From: Bacillus sp. BHET2 | GTDB taxonomy: Bacteria > Bacillota > Bacilli > Bacillales > Bacillaceae_B | Assembly (NCBI RefSeq): GCF_005938125.1 | Contig: NZ_VCQN01000001.1 | Span: 1,426,001-1,490,000, forward strand | Reading direction: 5' to 3' | Length of the DNA stretch: 64,000 nt | Shown: positions 53,822 through 63,117 of the stretch, piece by piece | Layout: each line of letters opens with the position of its first letter | Position numbering within the stretch: position 1 is the first letter of the stretch | The notes under the pieces: model-generated | Database searches by the model: none | What the model was told of the DNA's origin: nothing | What the model saw: the letters and a program-made list of their open reading frames with translations, nothing else | Made by a program: the position numbers and the translations under genes

Positions 53822-54667
53822 TTAATGTTTACTCTTTACCTTCATGCTCGGTCTTAGCTTCATAATACTTATGGAGAGGCTTACCACCGCCAGGATAGAG
53901 TAGATACTAACAAAGGAGACCCATAATGGGAATTCGATCCCGCTGCGCTTGTATATTTCATCCGTCGCCATCGGTTCGAAATGTCCCAAAATGACAATTC
54001 CAGGATTAAACATAGCACTTAAATAAGGTGCGGGTGTTGTCTCATTCTGATATGGTCCACTTCCCATTGCCATGGACAGCATATAGAGAAATAATGTCCC
54101 CACCACGAGAAACAAAACTGTTGCATAGGTTGTAACCATCGATACAATCGTCTTACGTATAATAGTTGAATAAAATACTCCGACTGATCCAAATGCAAAA
54201 ATGAGAAACAAACTATACCCAAACACAATAAGTAAATCAGTAGGCGAGACACCCCCATATAGAAAAACGAAGCTATAAAGAGGGAGGCTCGAGACAACAA
54301 GTAATAGCAAATACGAAACGGACGAGACCAGTTTACTAAGGATAATACTCATAGAGCTTTGTTCGGTCGTTAATAGCATGCTTAACGTTTGCTTTTCTCT
54401 TTCCCCACTAATCACTCCTCCTGTCAGCCCAGGTGTAATAAATAAGACGAGACTAAGCTGTAAGAATGAGAGAATCATAAACATCGCTCTGCTTTCTTCT
54501 GGACGAAAATAGCCGTTATTTGAAAATCGGGTTTGCATATAGATAAACCCAATCACCACAATTCCCACTGCCATTAAGTAGCAAAGCATCCCTATAAAGG
54601 CTTTGAAGGACCGGAAGCGAAGTTTAAATTCTTTGTTTAACATAGGATTGATGAGTAACTGTTTCAT
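53822..54667 (-). CDS. ABC-2 type permease
   Basis: A 281-residue membrane protein with six helices (about 22-45, 65-90, 105-130, 138-165, 172-200, 245-268). N-terminal PMLNKEFKLRFRSFKAF and the GEREKQTLSMLLTT coupling helix (about 87-100) are typical of ABC-2 permeases that work with DrrA/CcmA-type ATPases. Its ATG overlaps the ATPase stop by four bases. Substrate unknown. The downstream gene is only a remnant. Confidence 0.88.
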   Translation of the reverse strand: MKQLLINPMLNKEFKLRFRSFKAFIGMLCYLMAVGIVVIGFIYMQTRFSNNGYFRPEESRAMFMILSFLQLSLVLFITPGLTGGVISGEREKQTLSMLLTTEQSSMSIILSKLVSSVSYLLLLVVSSLPLYSFVFLYGGVSPTDLLIVFGYSLFLIFAFGSVGVFYSTIIRKTIVSMVTTYATVLFLVVGTLFLYMLSMAMGSGPYQNETTPAPYLSAMFNPGIVILGHFEPMATDEIYKRSGIEFPLWVSFVSIYSILAVVSLSISIMKLRPSMKVKSKH

Positions 54668-55599
54668 GAAAGGGTCACTCCTTTCGTAATCTCCATAAAG
54701 ACATCTTCTAAATTCGTTTCTGATTCCTTGAAACTCACAATGGGGATATCATTTAAGATCGCTTTTTTCAGAAGCTCAATTTGCTCGGTTTCTTCCCCTT
54801 TATAGAGGAACTGGAGTGTCCTGTTTTCTTCATCTGCATCAATCTTCGAAACATAGGGATCATCTTCAAAGAATGTTACAGCACTCTCTACCAAACCCCT
54901 TACTTTCACGACGATGAGCTTCTCTGTCTGAAGTTGAAATTGAATGTCTGAAACAGATCCTTGTGCTACTAATCTTCCATTATCGATGACACCTATCTCA
55001 TCACACATTTCGGCTAACTCAGGAAGAATATGGGAAGATATTAAAATCGTTTTACCCATTTTCTTCAGTTCTTTCAGAATTTCCCTCATCTCGATCCTTG
55101 CCCTCGGATCAAGACCCGAAGCAGGTTCATCTAGTATCAGTACCTCAGGATCATGGATAAGGCATCTTGCCAAACAAAGTCGCTGCTTCATTCCCCTAGA
55201 TAAAAGGTCTACATAGGAATCTTTTTTATGAGATAAATTAACAAGCTCCAACAACTGTGGAATAAGTTTCTTTCTTTGTTCAGCCGGTATTTTATAACTG
55301 GCTCCATAAAAGTCCAAATATTCATCTGCTTTCAATTGATCATATACACCAAAAAAATCCGGCATATAGCCTATCTGCCTTCTAACTAACTTGGGTTCTT
55401 TACTAATGTTGAATCCATTCACCGTGGCACTTCCCGACGTTGGAGCCAAAAGAGTTGCAAGTATCGAAAAAGTCGTTGATTTCCCTGCCCCATTCTGACC
55501 AACAAATCCAAATACAGTTCCCTTTTCAATAGATAAATTCAAATCGTCCAGTGCCAGGAACGATCCATACCGTTTTGATAAATTTTGAATCTCGATCAT
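54664..55599 (-). CDS. ABC transporter ATP-binding protein
   Basis: A 311-residue CcmA/DrrA-type ATPase: Walker A GQNGAGKSTTFSIL (about 33-46), signature LSRGMKQRLCLAR (about 132-144; LSRGM instead of LSGGQ, common in this class), Walker B VLILDEPASGLDP (about 152-164), H-loop SSHILPE, and a C-terminal domain (about 225-311) typical of the subfamily. It starts four bases inside the upstream 801-residue gene and overlaps the permease, so the three are translationally coupled. Confidence 0.93.
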   Translation of the reverse strand: MIEIQNLSKRYGSFLALDDLNLSIEKGTVFGFVGQNGAGKSTTFSILATLLAPTSGSATVNGFNISKEPKLVRRQIGYMPDFFGVYDQLKADEYLDFYGASYKIPAEQRKKLIPQLLELVNLSHKKDSYVDLLSRGMKQRLCLARCLIHDPEVLILDEPASGLDPRARIEMREILKELKKMGKTILISSHILPELAEMCDEIGVIDNGRLVAQGSVSDIQFQLQTEKLIVVKVRGLVESAVTFFEDDPYVSKIDADEENRTLQFLYKGEETEQIELLKKAILNDIPIVSFKESETNLEDVFMEITKGVTLS

Positions 55600-58001
55600 T
55601 GTTTAACCTCTCCTTTCAACACAATGGCAGGAAGACGAACAAACGGATCCCCTTGAGAGCGTTTCTCGAACTCAAAAACGATTTCTCCATTGTCGTTTAT
55701 ATAGTCGTTCAAGTTTTCGTTCACTTCGATTAAATTGGCAGACGATTCTTCAAGACGTTTCCCTTCACCGGTTTGTGGATCAACCAGTGATAACTGAAGT
55801 ACTCCCTCATTTTGAAGCGTCATATTCATCGAATGAAGGGTGACTTTCTTTGTATCGATTTGTTTTGGTAATTGAATGGTCAATTGATATGTCCCATCTT
55901 CAAGACCCATTTCATCTGTCCCATTATGTGAATAATGCTCGATTACTTGACCATTAATAGGCTTTATATCCAGATCAAGTTGCTCATTCCGAAGGGTGAA
56001 TCCCCCCTTGTAATTTCCGAGTGAAGGGAAATGTTGATACAGCAGAGAGAAATTTTCCGCTATAGATTTTTTGCTTTGGATACTCATTTGGAAAATTTCA
56101 GCCTCTGTATATCCAAAGATGACTGGAGAATTATTTTCATTATCAGCAGCAATCATTTGTGATGCGAAGTTTTCCAAACGTTCCTTTTTCTGCTGTTTGA
56201 TGCTTTGTTGATTCGGGAACGGTGCTGACATATTCGGATTTCCCGATGGTGACGATAAATAATCCGTCGAGAGTTTCTTATCAATATTTAAGATTTCTCC
56301 TGCTTTCACTTCACCCAATCGATAAATCCGTGATCCCGACCAAATATATACATCAGTAAAATCATAAGGGAATTCATTTTGGATCGTACCTGTGAGTGTT
56401 TTATCCTTCAACACCAATTCAGGGTGAAACTTTCCTGCTTTCTCTCTTTCACTGGTTCCCAATACTGTTCTCGTTGACCAGTACTCGACATCCCTGAAGG
56501 TAATGATTCGATTATCCTCATTCATTTCTTCAATGGCAAATTTATACTGACTGGACCCCCCCACATTATTTCTCATTTTCGCAGGTGTAAGCTCTAACTG
56601 GTTCCTGTTGGATACAAAGTTATAGTCTCCCCCTGAGTTTGATAAAGCGGTAAAAGCTGAAATTCCGTGAATGCTATTATCATCCTCCACTTTCAGGATG
56701 TTCATTTGATTTAAGTGAGGTTTTGAAATTCTATCTTTAGCTCCAGTAACAAAAATCCCTGTGGATACAAGGACCGAAATGGCAGGAATGATCCACCACG
56801 CCTGTTCACGTTTGTCGAGCTTCCTTAATATGAAATAAAGCAGAGGTACGATGACAATCAAGTACAAAATGAGAATGATGACTAACGTACTCACGTTAAA
56901 ATTAGTTGTTGGAAAAAGTTCATTACTATCTGCTACGTCATAATAAATCTGCTCCAGGAAACTTTGTTCCCCGTTTTTCTTACCAAATAAAAAATATGGT
57001 TCTGTTTTTGCTAAGAGATTGGCAAACCACTCATCATAGTCTTCCCAGTCGTTCAAAACAGGATCTCCTAATGAGAAAGACGTTTGCCATACTTCACCCA
57101 GTCCAACATCATCTTTTACAACCACAGGAATATCCCCTTGTTCTACAATGATTTCTGAATCAGGTTTCACGCTTCCTTTATATATTGGCAACGACTTGAA
57201 AGACGCCTGTATATTTTTCTTTACGTTAAAAGAAGTAGTATTGGAGAGAATTGCTTCTTCCAGTTGTGTAAGAGGGGCAAAAGTTCCAATAGGACCAAGT
57301 GTGTCTGCTAAATGAGGGGAGGCCCCAATAACCAATACACCTCCATTTTCAACCCAGCTTTTCAGTACATGTTGTTGATTCTGACTGAGATCCTGTATAT
57401 TAAATTGATCAATGACAATAAAATCAAGCATTTGCAAACCGCTTTTTTCTTCAGGGAAATTTCCTTTTGTGAGAGTCAATACCTCGACACGACTTCCCCC
57501 CATGGTTGACCCCTTTATTCCCTTCAACCGATCGGGATTTACACTTAATAAACCAATCGTTGTATTATTCGAATATATAAAATTAGGAGTTAATCGTTTA
57601 TCTCCTTTAAATTTCATTTCTATTCCGTTATTCCATGATCCTTCGAACAAATGAATGGTCTCAAGATTCGCATTGTGCCTGATTTCATCATTGAATCCTG
57701 GAATGGAAAATGTGTATGTACGAATAGAGTCGGCGGGAACATCAATCGATAGCACTCTCGCTCCCCCGGTTTGATAGGACGGAGCATAATCAAACAATAG
57801 ATCTCCCTTAAAGTCAGTTCCATTATTTTCAACTTTCACTTTTAGAGGAAAACCTCGTCCTTCCTTTACTTTTCCGTCGATTCCTTCTTCTACGGAAATT
57901 TTTATTTTCCCTTGCGCCAAAGATGTATCCTGCATGAAAAGAAACATCAATAAGCCTAATAACATCACTAATAGTGCTTTCCCCCACCTATTCACTTTCA
58001 T
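55596..58001 (-). CDS. Large exported membrane protein of an ABC-2 operon, function unknown
   Basis: An 801-residue protein with signal peptide MKVNRWGKALLVMLLGLLMF (cleavage after the SLAQG region), an Ig-like domain (about 35-110), a flavodoxin/glutamine-amidotransferase-like domain (about 145-330, VVIDQFNIQDLSQNQQ, GGVLVIGASP), two adjacent helices (about 370-395 and 402-422) and a long extracytoplasmic C-terminal half. It resembles the membrane proteins that accompany VWA/DUF58 or ABC-2 modules. First gene of a coupled operon with the ATPase and permease. The operon separates dapL from ykuT, which are near neighbours in B. subtilis. Confidence 0.75.
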   Translation of the reverse strand: MKVNRWGKALLVMLLGLLMFLFMQDTSLAQGKIKISVEEGIDGKVKEGRGFPLKVKVENNGTDFKGDLLFDYAPSYQTGGARVLSIDVPADSIRTYTFSIPGFNDEIRHNANLETIHLFEGSWNNGIEMKFKGDKRLTPNFIYSNNTTIGLLSVNPDRLKGIKGSTMGGSRVEVLTLTKGNFPEEKSGLQMLDFIVIDQFNIQDLSQNQQHVLKSWVENGGVLVIGASPHLADTLGPIGTFAPLTQLEEAILSNTTSFNVKKNIQASFKSLPIYKGSVKPDSEIIVEQGDIPVVVKDDVGLGEVWQTSFSLGDPVLNDWEDYDEWFANLLAKTEPYFLFGKKNGEQSFLEQIYYDVADSNELFPTTNFNVSTLVIILILYLIVIVPLLYFILRKLDKREQAWWIIPAISVLVSTGIFVTGAKDRISKPHLNQMNILKVEDDNSIHGISAFTALSNSGGDYNFVSNRNQLELTPAKMRNNVGGSSQYKFAIEEMNEDNRIITFRDVEYWSTRTVLGTSEREKAGKFHPELVLKDKTLTGTIQNEFPYDFTDVYIWSGSRIYRLGEVKAGEILNIDKKLSTDYLSSPSGNPNMSAPFPNQQSIKQQKKERLENFASQMIAADNENNSPVIFGYTEAEIFQMSIQSKKSIAENFSLLYQHFPSLGNYKGGFTLRNEQLDLDIKPINGQVIEHYSHNGTDEMGLEDGTYQLTIQLPKQIDTKKVTLHSMNMTLQNEGVLQLSLVDPQTGEGKRLEESSANLIEVNENLNDYINDNGEIVFEFEKRSQGDPFVRLPAIVLKGEVKQ

Positions 58002-58162
58002 TCCCCTTTCTCTATATCTCTTAAAGATAGACGAAATATAACAGGAAAAAGTTTCTTTTTATTTTTCCTTTATTGCCCAACTTCATTGAGTGTAATTTTA
58101 CACTATTTTATTTTAATCGCAAGAGTGTTATAGAAATTAATGTCTTTTTTTCGTTTTTCCAC

Positions 58163-58203
58163 AAAAAAAATCACGGAAGGAGATCTATAATCCCTATCCG
58201 TGA
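58163..58203 (-). terminator. Terminator after dapL
   Basis: Minus strand TCACGGA and TCCGTGA enclose a partly paired loop, followed by eight T residues. Confidence 0.8.
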
Positions 58204-58214
58204 AGTAATATTCA

Positions 58215-59333
58215 CTATTTTAATGTACGAATATAATCTGAAAACAGGCTGATCGCAAAATCGATCGCTTCCTCTTTTGGATTCAATTTTGAATGATGAA
58301 GGCCGAATGGAGAATCTACACCAAGCCAAAACATAAATCCGGGTATTTCCTCCAGCATATAGCCGAAATCTTCTCCTGTCATGGCCTCTTTGCATATGAT
58401 AATGTTTCGATCTGTGCTACGAAGAAATGAAATGAAATGATTTGTCCACTCAGGGTCATTGTAAACCTGTTGGTACATGCTTCCATAATTTACTTCTATG
58501 TTACAATCATAGCTGATTTTCATCCCCGAGATTAACGCTTCCAAACGTTTTTTTACACTTTCCATCGACTCAGATGAAAGTGTGCGGATTGTGCCCTCTA
58601 ACCGGGCGGTTTCTGCAATGATATTCTGAACCGTCCCACTTTCCATTTTCCCTACCGTTATGACCGCACTGTCTAATGGGTCGACATTCCGGGATACAAT
58701 CGACTGCAGCTGTGTCACAAAGGAAGAAGCTGTCACAATCATATCCTTTGTCTGATGAGGGTAAGCAGCATGCCCACCTTTCCCTTTAAAGTCAATAAAT
58801 AATTCAGACGTATTCGCAAATAGGAGCCCCTCTTTAACGGCAACGGTACCTACTTCATACTCAGGAGCAATATGCAGTGCGAATATGGCATCTGGCTTCC
58901 ATTCTGTCATGATATCACTTTCAAGCATGGGCTTCGCTCCGCCAGGTCCTTCTTCTGCCGGTTGAAAGATGAACAGAAGATCATCTTGTATTGGCTGGTC
59001 AACAAAATGGGTCAGTATCCCAAGCTCAATCGCCATATGAAAATCATGTCCGCAGGCATGCATCTTTCCCTCATGCGATGAAGGAAAATCCAGATCAGTT
59101 TCTTCTTTGATTGGGAGCCCATCAATATCGCCTCGATACCCAATCATCCTTTTTGGATTGGTACCGTGAACCTTAACAAAGAGACCTGTTCTCCAAGTCT
59201 TCACTTCTAATCGTTCAGATGGCAGACTTGAAATATAATTCAATAGATATTGCTGTGTTTTAAATTCTTGAAACCCAAGTTCGGGAATTCTGTGTAAATC
59301 TCTCCGAATCGACTTAAAGTCTACTGCCGACAT
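58215..59333 (-). CDS. dapL: N-acetyldiaminopimelate deacetylase
   Basis: A 372-residue M20-family metallohydrolase acting in the acetyl branch of lysine/diaminopimelate synthesis, freeing LL-diaminopimelate. Metal and catalytic residues: [10 protein letters not shown] (about 92-101), [12 protein letters not shown] (about 131-142, catalytic Glu pair), [10 protein letters not shown] (about 163-172), with the dimerisation domain [16 protein letters not shown] at about 188-203. Start after AAGGAGG. It follows dapH by 125 bp with a hairpin between, the same pair as ykuQ-ykuR. Confidence 0.93.
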   Translation of the reverse strand: MSAVDFKSIRRDLHRIPELGFQEFKTQQYLLNYISSLPSERLEVKTWRTGLFVKVHGTNPKRMIGYRGDIDGLPIKEETDLDFPSSHEGKMHACGHDFHMAIELGILTHFVDQPIQDDLLFIFQPAEEGPGGAKPMLESDIMTEWKPDAIFALHIAPEYEVGTVAVKEGLLFANTSELFIDFKGKGGHAAYPHQTKDMIVTASSFVTQLQSIVSRNVDPLDSAVITVGKMESGTVQNIIAETARLEGTIRTLSSESMESVKKRLEALISGMKISYDCNIEVNYGSMYQQVYNDPEWTNHFISFLRSTDRNIIICKEAMTGEDFGYMLEEIPGFMFWLGVDSPFGLHHSKLNPKEEAIDFAISLFSDYIRTLK

Positions 59334-59392
59334 AGGTATCCTCCTTAGAAAGTAAGCTGGTGAATCGTGTGTCTTAAAAACAAGAGTTTACA

Positions 59393-59427
59393 AGAAAAGA
59401 ACAGACGTCAACCGTCCGTTCTTTTCT
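59393..59427 (-). terminator. Hairpin between dapH and dapL
   Basis: AAAAGAACAGACG and CGTCCGTTCTTTT pair over TCAAC with one wobble; A/T flanks on both sides. It could partly terminate dapH transcription. Confidence 0.7.
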
Positions 59428-59458
59428 TATGGTCAAACTATTAAATGGTAGGGCGATA

Positions 59459-60166
59459 TTAGAGTTGACGTAATTCCTGTTTAATTTCTGTCTTTGATTT
59501 CGTTTTGTCATCTATATCTTTCAATTTCTTTGCAGGTGTACCTGCCACCACCGTGTATGGTGCTACATCATCCACGACAATCGCTCCCGCTGCCACTACG
59601 GAACCTTTTCCGACAGTTACGCCTTCCAACACAACGGCATTGGCTCCAATTACAACATCGTCTTCAATAACGACTGGTTTAGCTGATGGCGGTTCAATCA
59701 CTCCAGCAAGGACCGCTCCCGCTCCGATATGACAGTTTTTACCGACAGTTGCACGGCCTCCTAGAACCACATTCATATCGATCATGGTTCCTTCCCCTAC
59801 TACAGAACCTATATTGATCATTGCACCCATCATGATAACAGCATTATCACCGATCACTACTTGATCTCGAATGACGGCGCCAGGTTCTATGCGCGCTTTA
59901 ATGCCTTTTAGGTTAAGCAAAGGAATCGCGGAATTGCGGCGATCATTTTCTACTACATGGTCTTCAATCTTATCTTTATTGTCTTCAAGAATGGTTGACA
60001 GCTCACTCCATTCACCGAAGACCACCCCGGAGTTTCCTTGAAGGAAAGTTTGAGAAGAACCGAAATCGATTCCCGCCAAGTCACCTTTCACGTAAACCTT
60101 TACAGGAGTTGATTTTTTACTATTTTGAATAAAAGATATAATTTCGTTTGCGTCCATCATTTTCAT
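59459..60166 (-). CDS. dapH: Tetrahydrodipicolinate N-acetyltransferase
   Basis: A 235-residue left-handed beta-helix acyltransferase converting tetrahydrodipicolinate to its N-acetyl form for lysine and cell-wall diaminopimelate. N-terminal dapH-specific domain [20 protein letters not shown], then hexapeptide repeats (about 90-210) including [35 protein letters not shown] and [20 protein letters not shown]. Near-identical in recalled sequence to B. subtilis YkuQ. Start after GGAGGG. Confidence 0.96.
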   Translation of the reverse strand: MKMMDANEIISFIQNSKKSTPVKVYVKGDLAGIDFGSSQTFLQGNSGVVFGEWSELSTILEDNKDKIEDHVVENDRRNSAIPLLNLKGIKARIEPGAVIRDQVVIGDNAVIMMGAMINIGSVVGEGTMIDMNVVLGGRATVGKNCHIGAGAVLAGVIEPPSAKPVVIEDDVVIGANAVVLEGVTVGKGSVVAAGAIVVDDVAPYTVVAGTPAKKLKDIDDKTKSKTEIKQELRQL

Positions 60167-60261
60167 TAGGATTCCCTCCGTAATTATGTATAAATTCAGA
60201 ATTCGTTTCTTGAATTACTTTATCAAATTAAAGGGTAGAAGACAACCCATAAACACCAATC

Positions 60262-61140
60262 CTATGAGTTTTCATTAATGAATTCGTTTACAACTTCAAG
60301 AAAGGCTTCCACTTGTCTTAAATGAAAGGCAGACTCATATCCTAGTAACCATGTATCGCGATGAATTAGAGCATCATGTTCATCGATTAAAGGGATTTTG
60401 TAAATATCTTCTTCCATACCATCTAATGTAATGGCAGGTAAGATGGCATAGCCGATCCCATTTAAGGTCATCTGTTTACACGTTTCAATTTGATCTACAA
60501 CGATCGTACGCTTCGGGGTAGTTTGGAATTGTCGATGCCACCAATCCTGGATTTCCTGATAATAATTCGAATCACTCTTAAACTGGATGAAGGGGCGATC
60601 CGTTTTCATTACCTCACCAATAGATTGAATTTCTCTATCCACTAAGTATAATGTATCTTGAAAAAGGTGATGTTTTGGCCCTTTCCAATCAGGTGTGCCT
60701 CTGATGATTCCGATATGAACTTCATCTTCATAAATTGCTTTAAGGATTTCGCTGCTCCATCCGGTCATCAACGAGATCTTTGCATGGGGATAGGTCTCAA
60801 CAAACCGTTTTAGGACTTTAGGGAGCCAATTTTGACCAACGATCGATGCGCAGGCAATCTTCAATGTTCCATGCACCTCAAATTCAAGTGCCTGAATCCT
60901 TTCCTTTACACTCTCTTCCTTCTGAAGCATTTCTTCAGCCAATTTCACGACAAGCTCTCCAGCCGGAGTCAAGGACAGTCCTTTTTGTGAACGGAGAAAT
61001 AATTTCGTTCCCCATTCCTTTTCAATCGTCTGGAGTCTTTGCGACAGGGCAGGCTGAGAGACAAATAATCTCTCTGCTGCTTTTCGCATATTCATTTCCT
61101 GTGCTAGGACGTGCAGAAGTTGATATTCTGAAAATGCCAT
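60262..61140 (-). CDS. ccpC: LysR-type regulator CcpC
   Basis: A 292-residue LysR-family regulator: winged HTH at residues 1-65 (NMRKAAERLFVSQPALSQRL near 17-36), then the periplasmic-binding-like effector domain. The effector half (RTIVVDQIETCKQMTLNGIGYAILP, about 216-240) matches CcpC, which represses citB and citZ and responds to citrate. I start at the ATG at 61140, just after AAGGTGAAGG; this gives the length of B. subtilis CcpC, whereas the open frame to 61218 adds a non-family tail. It lies next to dapH as in that species. Confidence 0.92.
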   Translation of the reverse strand: MAFSEYQLLHVLAQEMNMRKAAERLFVSQPALSQRLQTIEKEWGTKLFLRSQKGLSLTPAGELVVKLAEEMLQKEESVKERIQALEFEVHGTLKIACASIVGQNWLPKVLKRFVETYPHAKISLMTGWSSEILKAIYEDEVHIGIIRGTPDWKGPKHHLFQDTLYLVDREIQSIGEVMKTDRPFIQFKSDSNYYQEIQDWWHRQFQTTPKRTIVVDQIETCKQMTLNGIGYAILPAITLDGMEEDIYKIPLIDEHDALIHRDTWLLGYESAFHLRQVEAFLEVVNEFINENS

Positions 61141-61248
61141 ACCTTCACCTTCATAAGTTTTTCTTATATTATATCTTAACTTATATAAAATTTCATTATT
61201 AGTGGTAATGGAATACACTGAAAGTAGAACGAAATGAGGTGATGGCTT

Positions 61249-61974
61249 TTGGAACTGATTCTGTTTTGTACTGGAGTTGTTGTAGCATTCATTGGCACGT
61301 TGGCAGGTAGCGGTGGATTGATTGGAATGCCTGTGATGTTACTGCTTGGGGTCCCTGTTCATACAGCGATAGCAACGGCTAAATTTTCTAATATCACGAG
61401 CTCTCTTTCAAGCTTTATGTATTTAGCGAGAGACCGGAAAATTAAATGGAATGAATGTATCCCCATTCTTCCCATCGCACTTGCTGGAGGGCTGACCGGA
61501 GCTTTTTTGTCAGACCGTATCCCCCCAAATCTCTTAGAATGGATGGCTTTTTTCTTCCTACTATTCGCCCTTCTTCTAAGCATTCTAAAGGGTTTCAAAC
61601 CAAAAGGAGAGAAGAAAAAGCACTCCCCTATTTACGGATATCTGTACCTGATCAGTACGTATGACGGTTTATTCGGTCCTGGTCAGGCAACCATGCTCAT
61701 GTATACTCATTTATTCCATGGAAGGTCTTATCTGAAATCAGTTGCTCTCACCCGATTTCAAACTTTCATCAGCTGTCTAGGAGCATTCACAGTGTATTTC
61801 CACAACGGTCATGTCGATTGGAGTATAGCTCTTCCATTTGCAGCCGGTGCCCTCATTGGAGCACAATTTGCGGTAAGAATAGTAGAGAAACTTTCAATAA
61901 AAAACGCACAAATCCTCTTGAATATTCTGACATTCATTCTAATATTACAGCTTGGTAAGACGTTATTTTTCTAA
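61249..61974 (+). CDS. TauE/SafE family permease
   Basis: A 241-residue membrane protein with about seven helices and the duplicated TauE/SafE pattern: GTLAGSGGLIGMPVMLLLGVP (about 17-37), HTAIATAKFSNITSS, then in the second half YDGLFGPGQATMLMY (about 138-152) and ALTRFQTFISCLGA. These proteins export sulfite or organosulfonates or import such anions in a few cases. TTG start seven bases after GAGGTGA. It is divergent from ccpC. Substrate not deducible. Confidence 0.88.
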   Translation: MELILFCTGVVVAFIGTLAGSGGLIGMPVMLLLGVPVHTAIATAKFSNITSSLSSFMYLARDRKIKWNECIPILPIALAGGLTGAFLSDRIPPNLLEWMAFFFLLFALLLSILKGFKPKGEKKKHSPIYGYLYLISTYDGLFGPGQATMLMYTHLFHGRSYLKSVALTRFQTFISCLGAFTVYFHNGHVDWSIALPFAAGALIGAQFAVRIVEKLSIKNAQILLNILTFILILQLGKTLFF

Positions 61975-62063
61975 TGAACGGTCTCTCGGCAGGAATAATA
62001 TCCTATAAAGTTCATAAGTGCAAAAAGAAAACAACAACAATCTTTGCGAAAACAGCCAATAAT

Positions 62064-62092
62064 AAAAAGGATGACAAATTTGCCATCCTACA
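62064..62092 (-). terminator. Terminator after darB
   Basis: Minus strand AGGATGGCAAA and TTTGTCATCCT stem, then TTTTTA. Confidence 0.7.
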
Positions 62093-62126
62093 GGATTAGT
62101 GGATTATGTAACTGCCCTTCATGGGA

Positions 62127-62567
62127 TTAGTCCATTCTAAATAATTGTCGCTTTAGCTGCTTTAAGACAACTCTTCTCGTCATGATTCCTTCAAAGTACC
62201 CATCATCAGATACCACACATAGGAATGGATGATCCACCAAGAGCTCCAAAGCTTTCTTGAAATCTGATTCCAAAGAAACAATGGGAAAGTCAGCTGTCAT
62301 GACTTCTTCTACCTTCTTCGATTCGAGCTTTTCAAACTCGAAACGTTCAAGACCAAGAATGGAGTCGGTTATTAAGCTTGAACTGATTAAGCCTTGGAAA
62401 CGGAATGTTGGATCCAGGACAGGGATGGCTGAGTAACCACTCTTTGTTAGCAATAGTAACGCATGTTCCAGGGAGTTCCCTACCTGCACATGTGCAACCT
62501 TCTCAGAAGGAATAATAAAATCCTTAATATTCGTTTCTAATAATGCTTTACTACTCAATGAAATCAT
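62127..62567 (-). CDS. darB: CBS-domain c-di-AMP receptor DarB
   Basis: A 146-residue protein made of two CBS motifs (about 13-70 and 80-138), with VAHVQVGNSLEHALLLLTKS and SAIPVLDPTFRFQGLI closely following B. subtilis DarB (YkuL). That protein binds c-di-AMP when potassium is plentiful; in the apo form it binds the stringent-response enzyme Rel and pyruvate carboxylase PycA, stimulating them. Both a PycA and KtrC are encoded in this window. A start is well supported by GAGGGGT upstream. Confidence 0.93.
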   Translation of the reverse strand: MISLSSKALLETNIKDFIIPSEKVAHVQVGNSLEHALLLLTKSGYSAIPVLDPTFRFQGLISSSLITDSILGLERFEFEKLESKKVEEVMTADFPIVSLESDFKKALELLVDHPFLCVVSDDGYFEGIMTRRVVLKQLKRQLFRMD

Positions 62568-62683
62568 GTATAACCCCTCATTTTAGAAAATAAAAATTCA
62601 ATATATATACAACAGTAATATACGCACTCTATTTTAACATACTGGAAGAAAAATGTATGTTTTCACGATTGTATTACAGACTA

Positions 62684-62709
62684 AAAAAGATAACCGAATG
62701 GTTACCTTT
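62684..62709 (-). terminator. Terminator after ykuJ
   Basis: Minus strand AAGGTAACC, loop ATTC, GGTTATCTT then T residues. Confidence 0.75.
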
Positions 62710-62717
62710 TAAGTGGA

Positions 62718-62963
62718 TTAATCTTGTTGAGCTTCTTGTAGAAGTTCGAATATTTCTATAGCTGTAATGTCTATGTTATCAAAAGGAAAGCTATTTCCTT
62801 TTTCATTCATGACTTCAATTTCGAAAGTATCCTGTTTAGGCAGATACTTCACCTCACATATTTTCGTTCCATTGTACTCGAAAAATCGTTGTTGAGTTTC
62901 CCCTTGTTCACCTTGTTCTTGTAATGATTTTAATCTCTGTATAATTCCAAGAAGCTGAGACAT
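62718..62963 (-). CDS. ykuJ: YkuJ family protein
   Basis: An 81-residue protein with an N-terminal helix (MSQLLGIIQRLKSLQEQGEQ) and a small beta sheet (RFFEYNGTKICEVKYLPKQD then TFEIEVMNEKGN). It matches YkuJ, whose B. subtilis structure is known but not its function. ATG chosen at 62963 with GGAAAGGAGA eight bases upstream; the longer frame to 62999 starts before that site. Confidence 0.88.
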   Translation of the reverse strand: MSQLLGIIQRLKSLQEQGEQGETQQRFFEYNGTKICEVKYLPKQDTFEIEVMNEKGNSFPFDNIDITAIEIFELLQEAQQD

Positions 62964-63117
62964 AATCGGTCTCTCCTTTCCTGATCTAATCTTGGTCATA
63001 GCTTTTGCATTGTACCAGATTCTATCCTGTTAAATCTAATGTTTTGTCCTTTTTCTACAATTATTCCTTTATAATGAAAGGGTATAACGATATTCTTCCC
63101 TGGAAAGGATTGATTGG

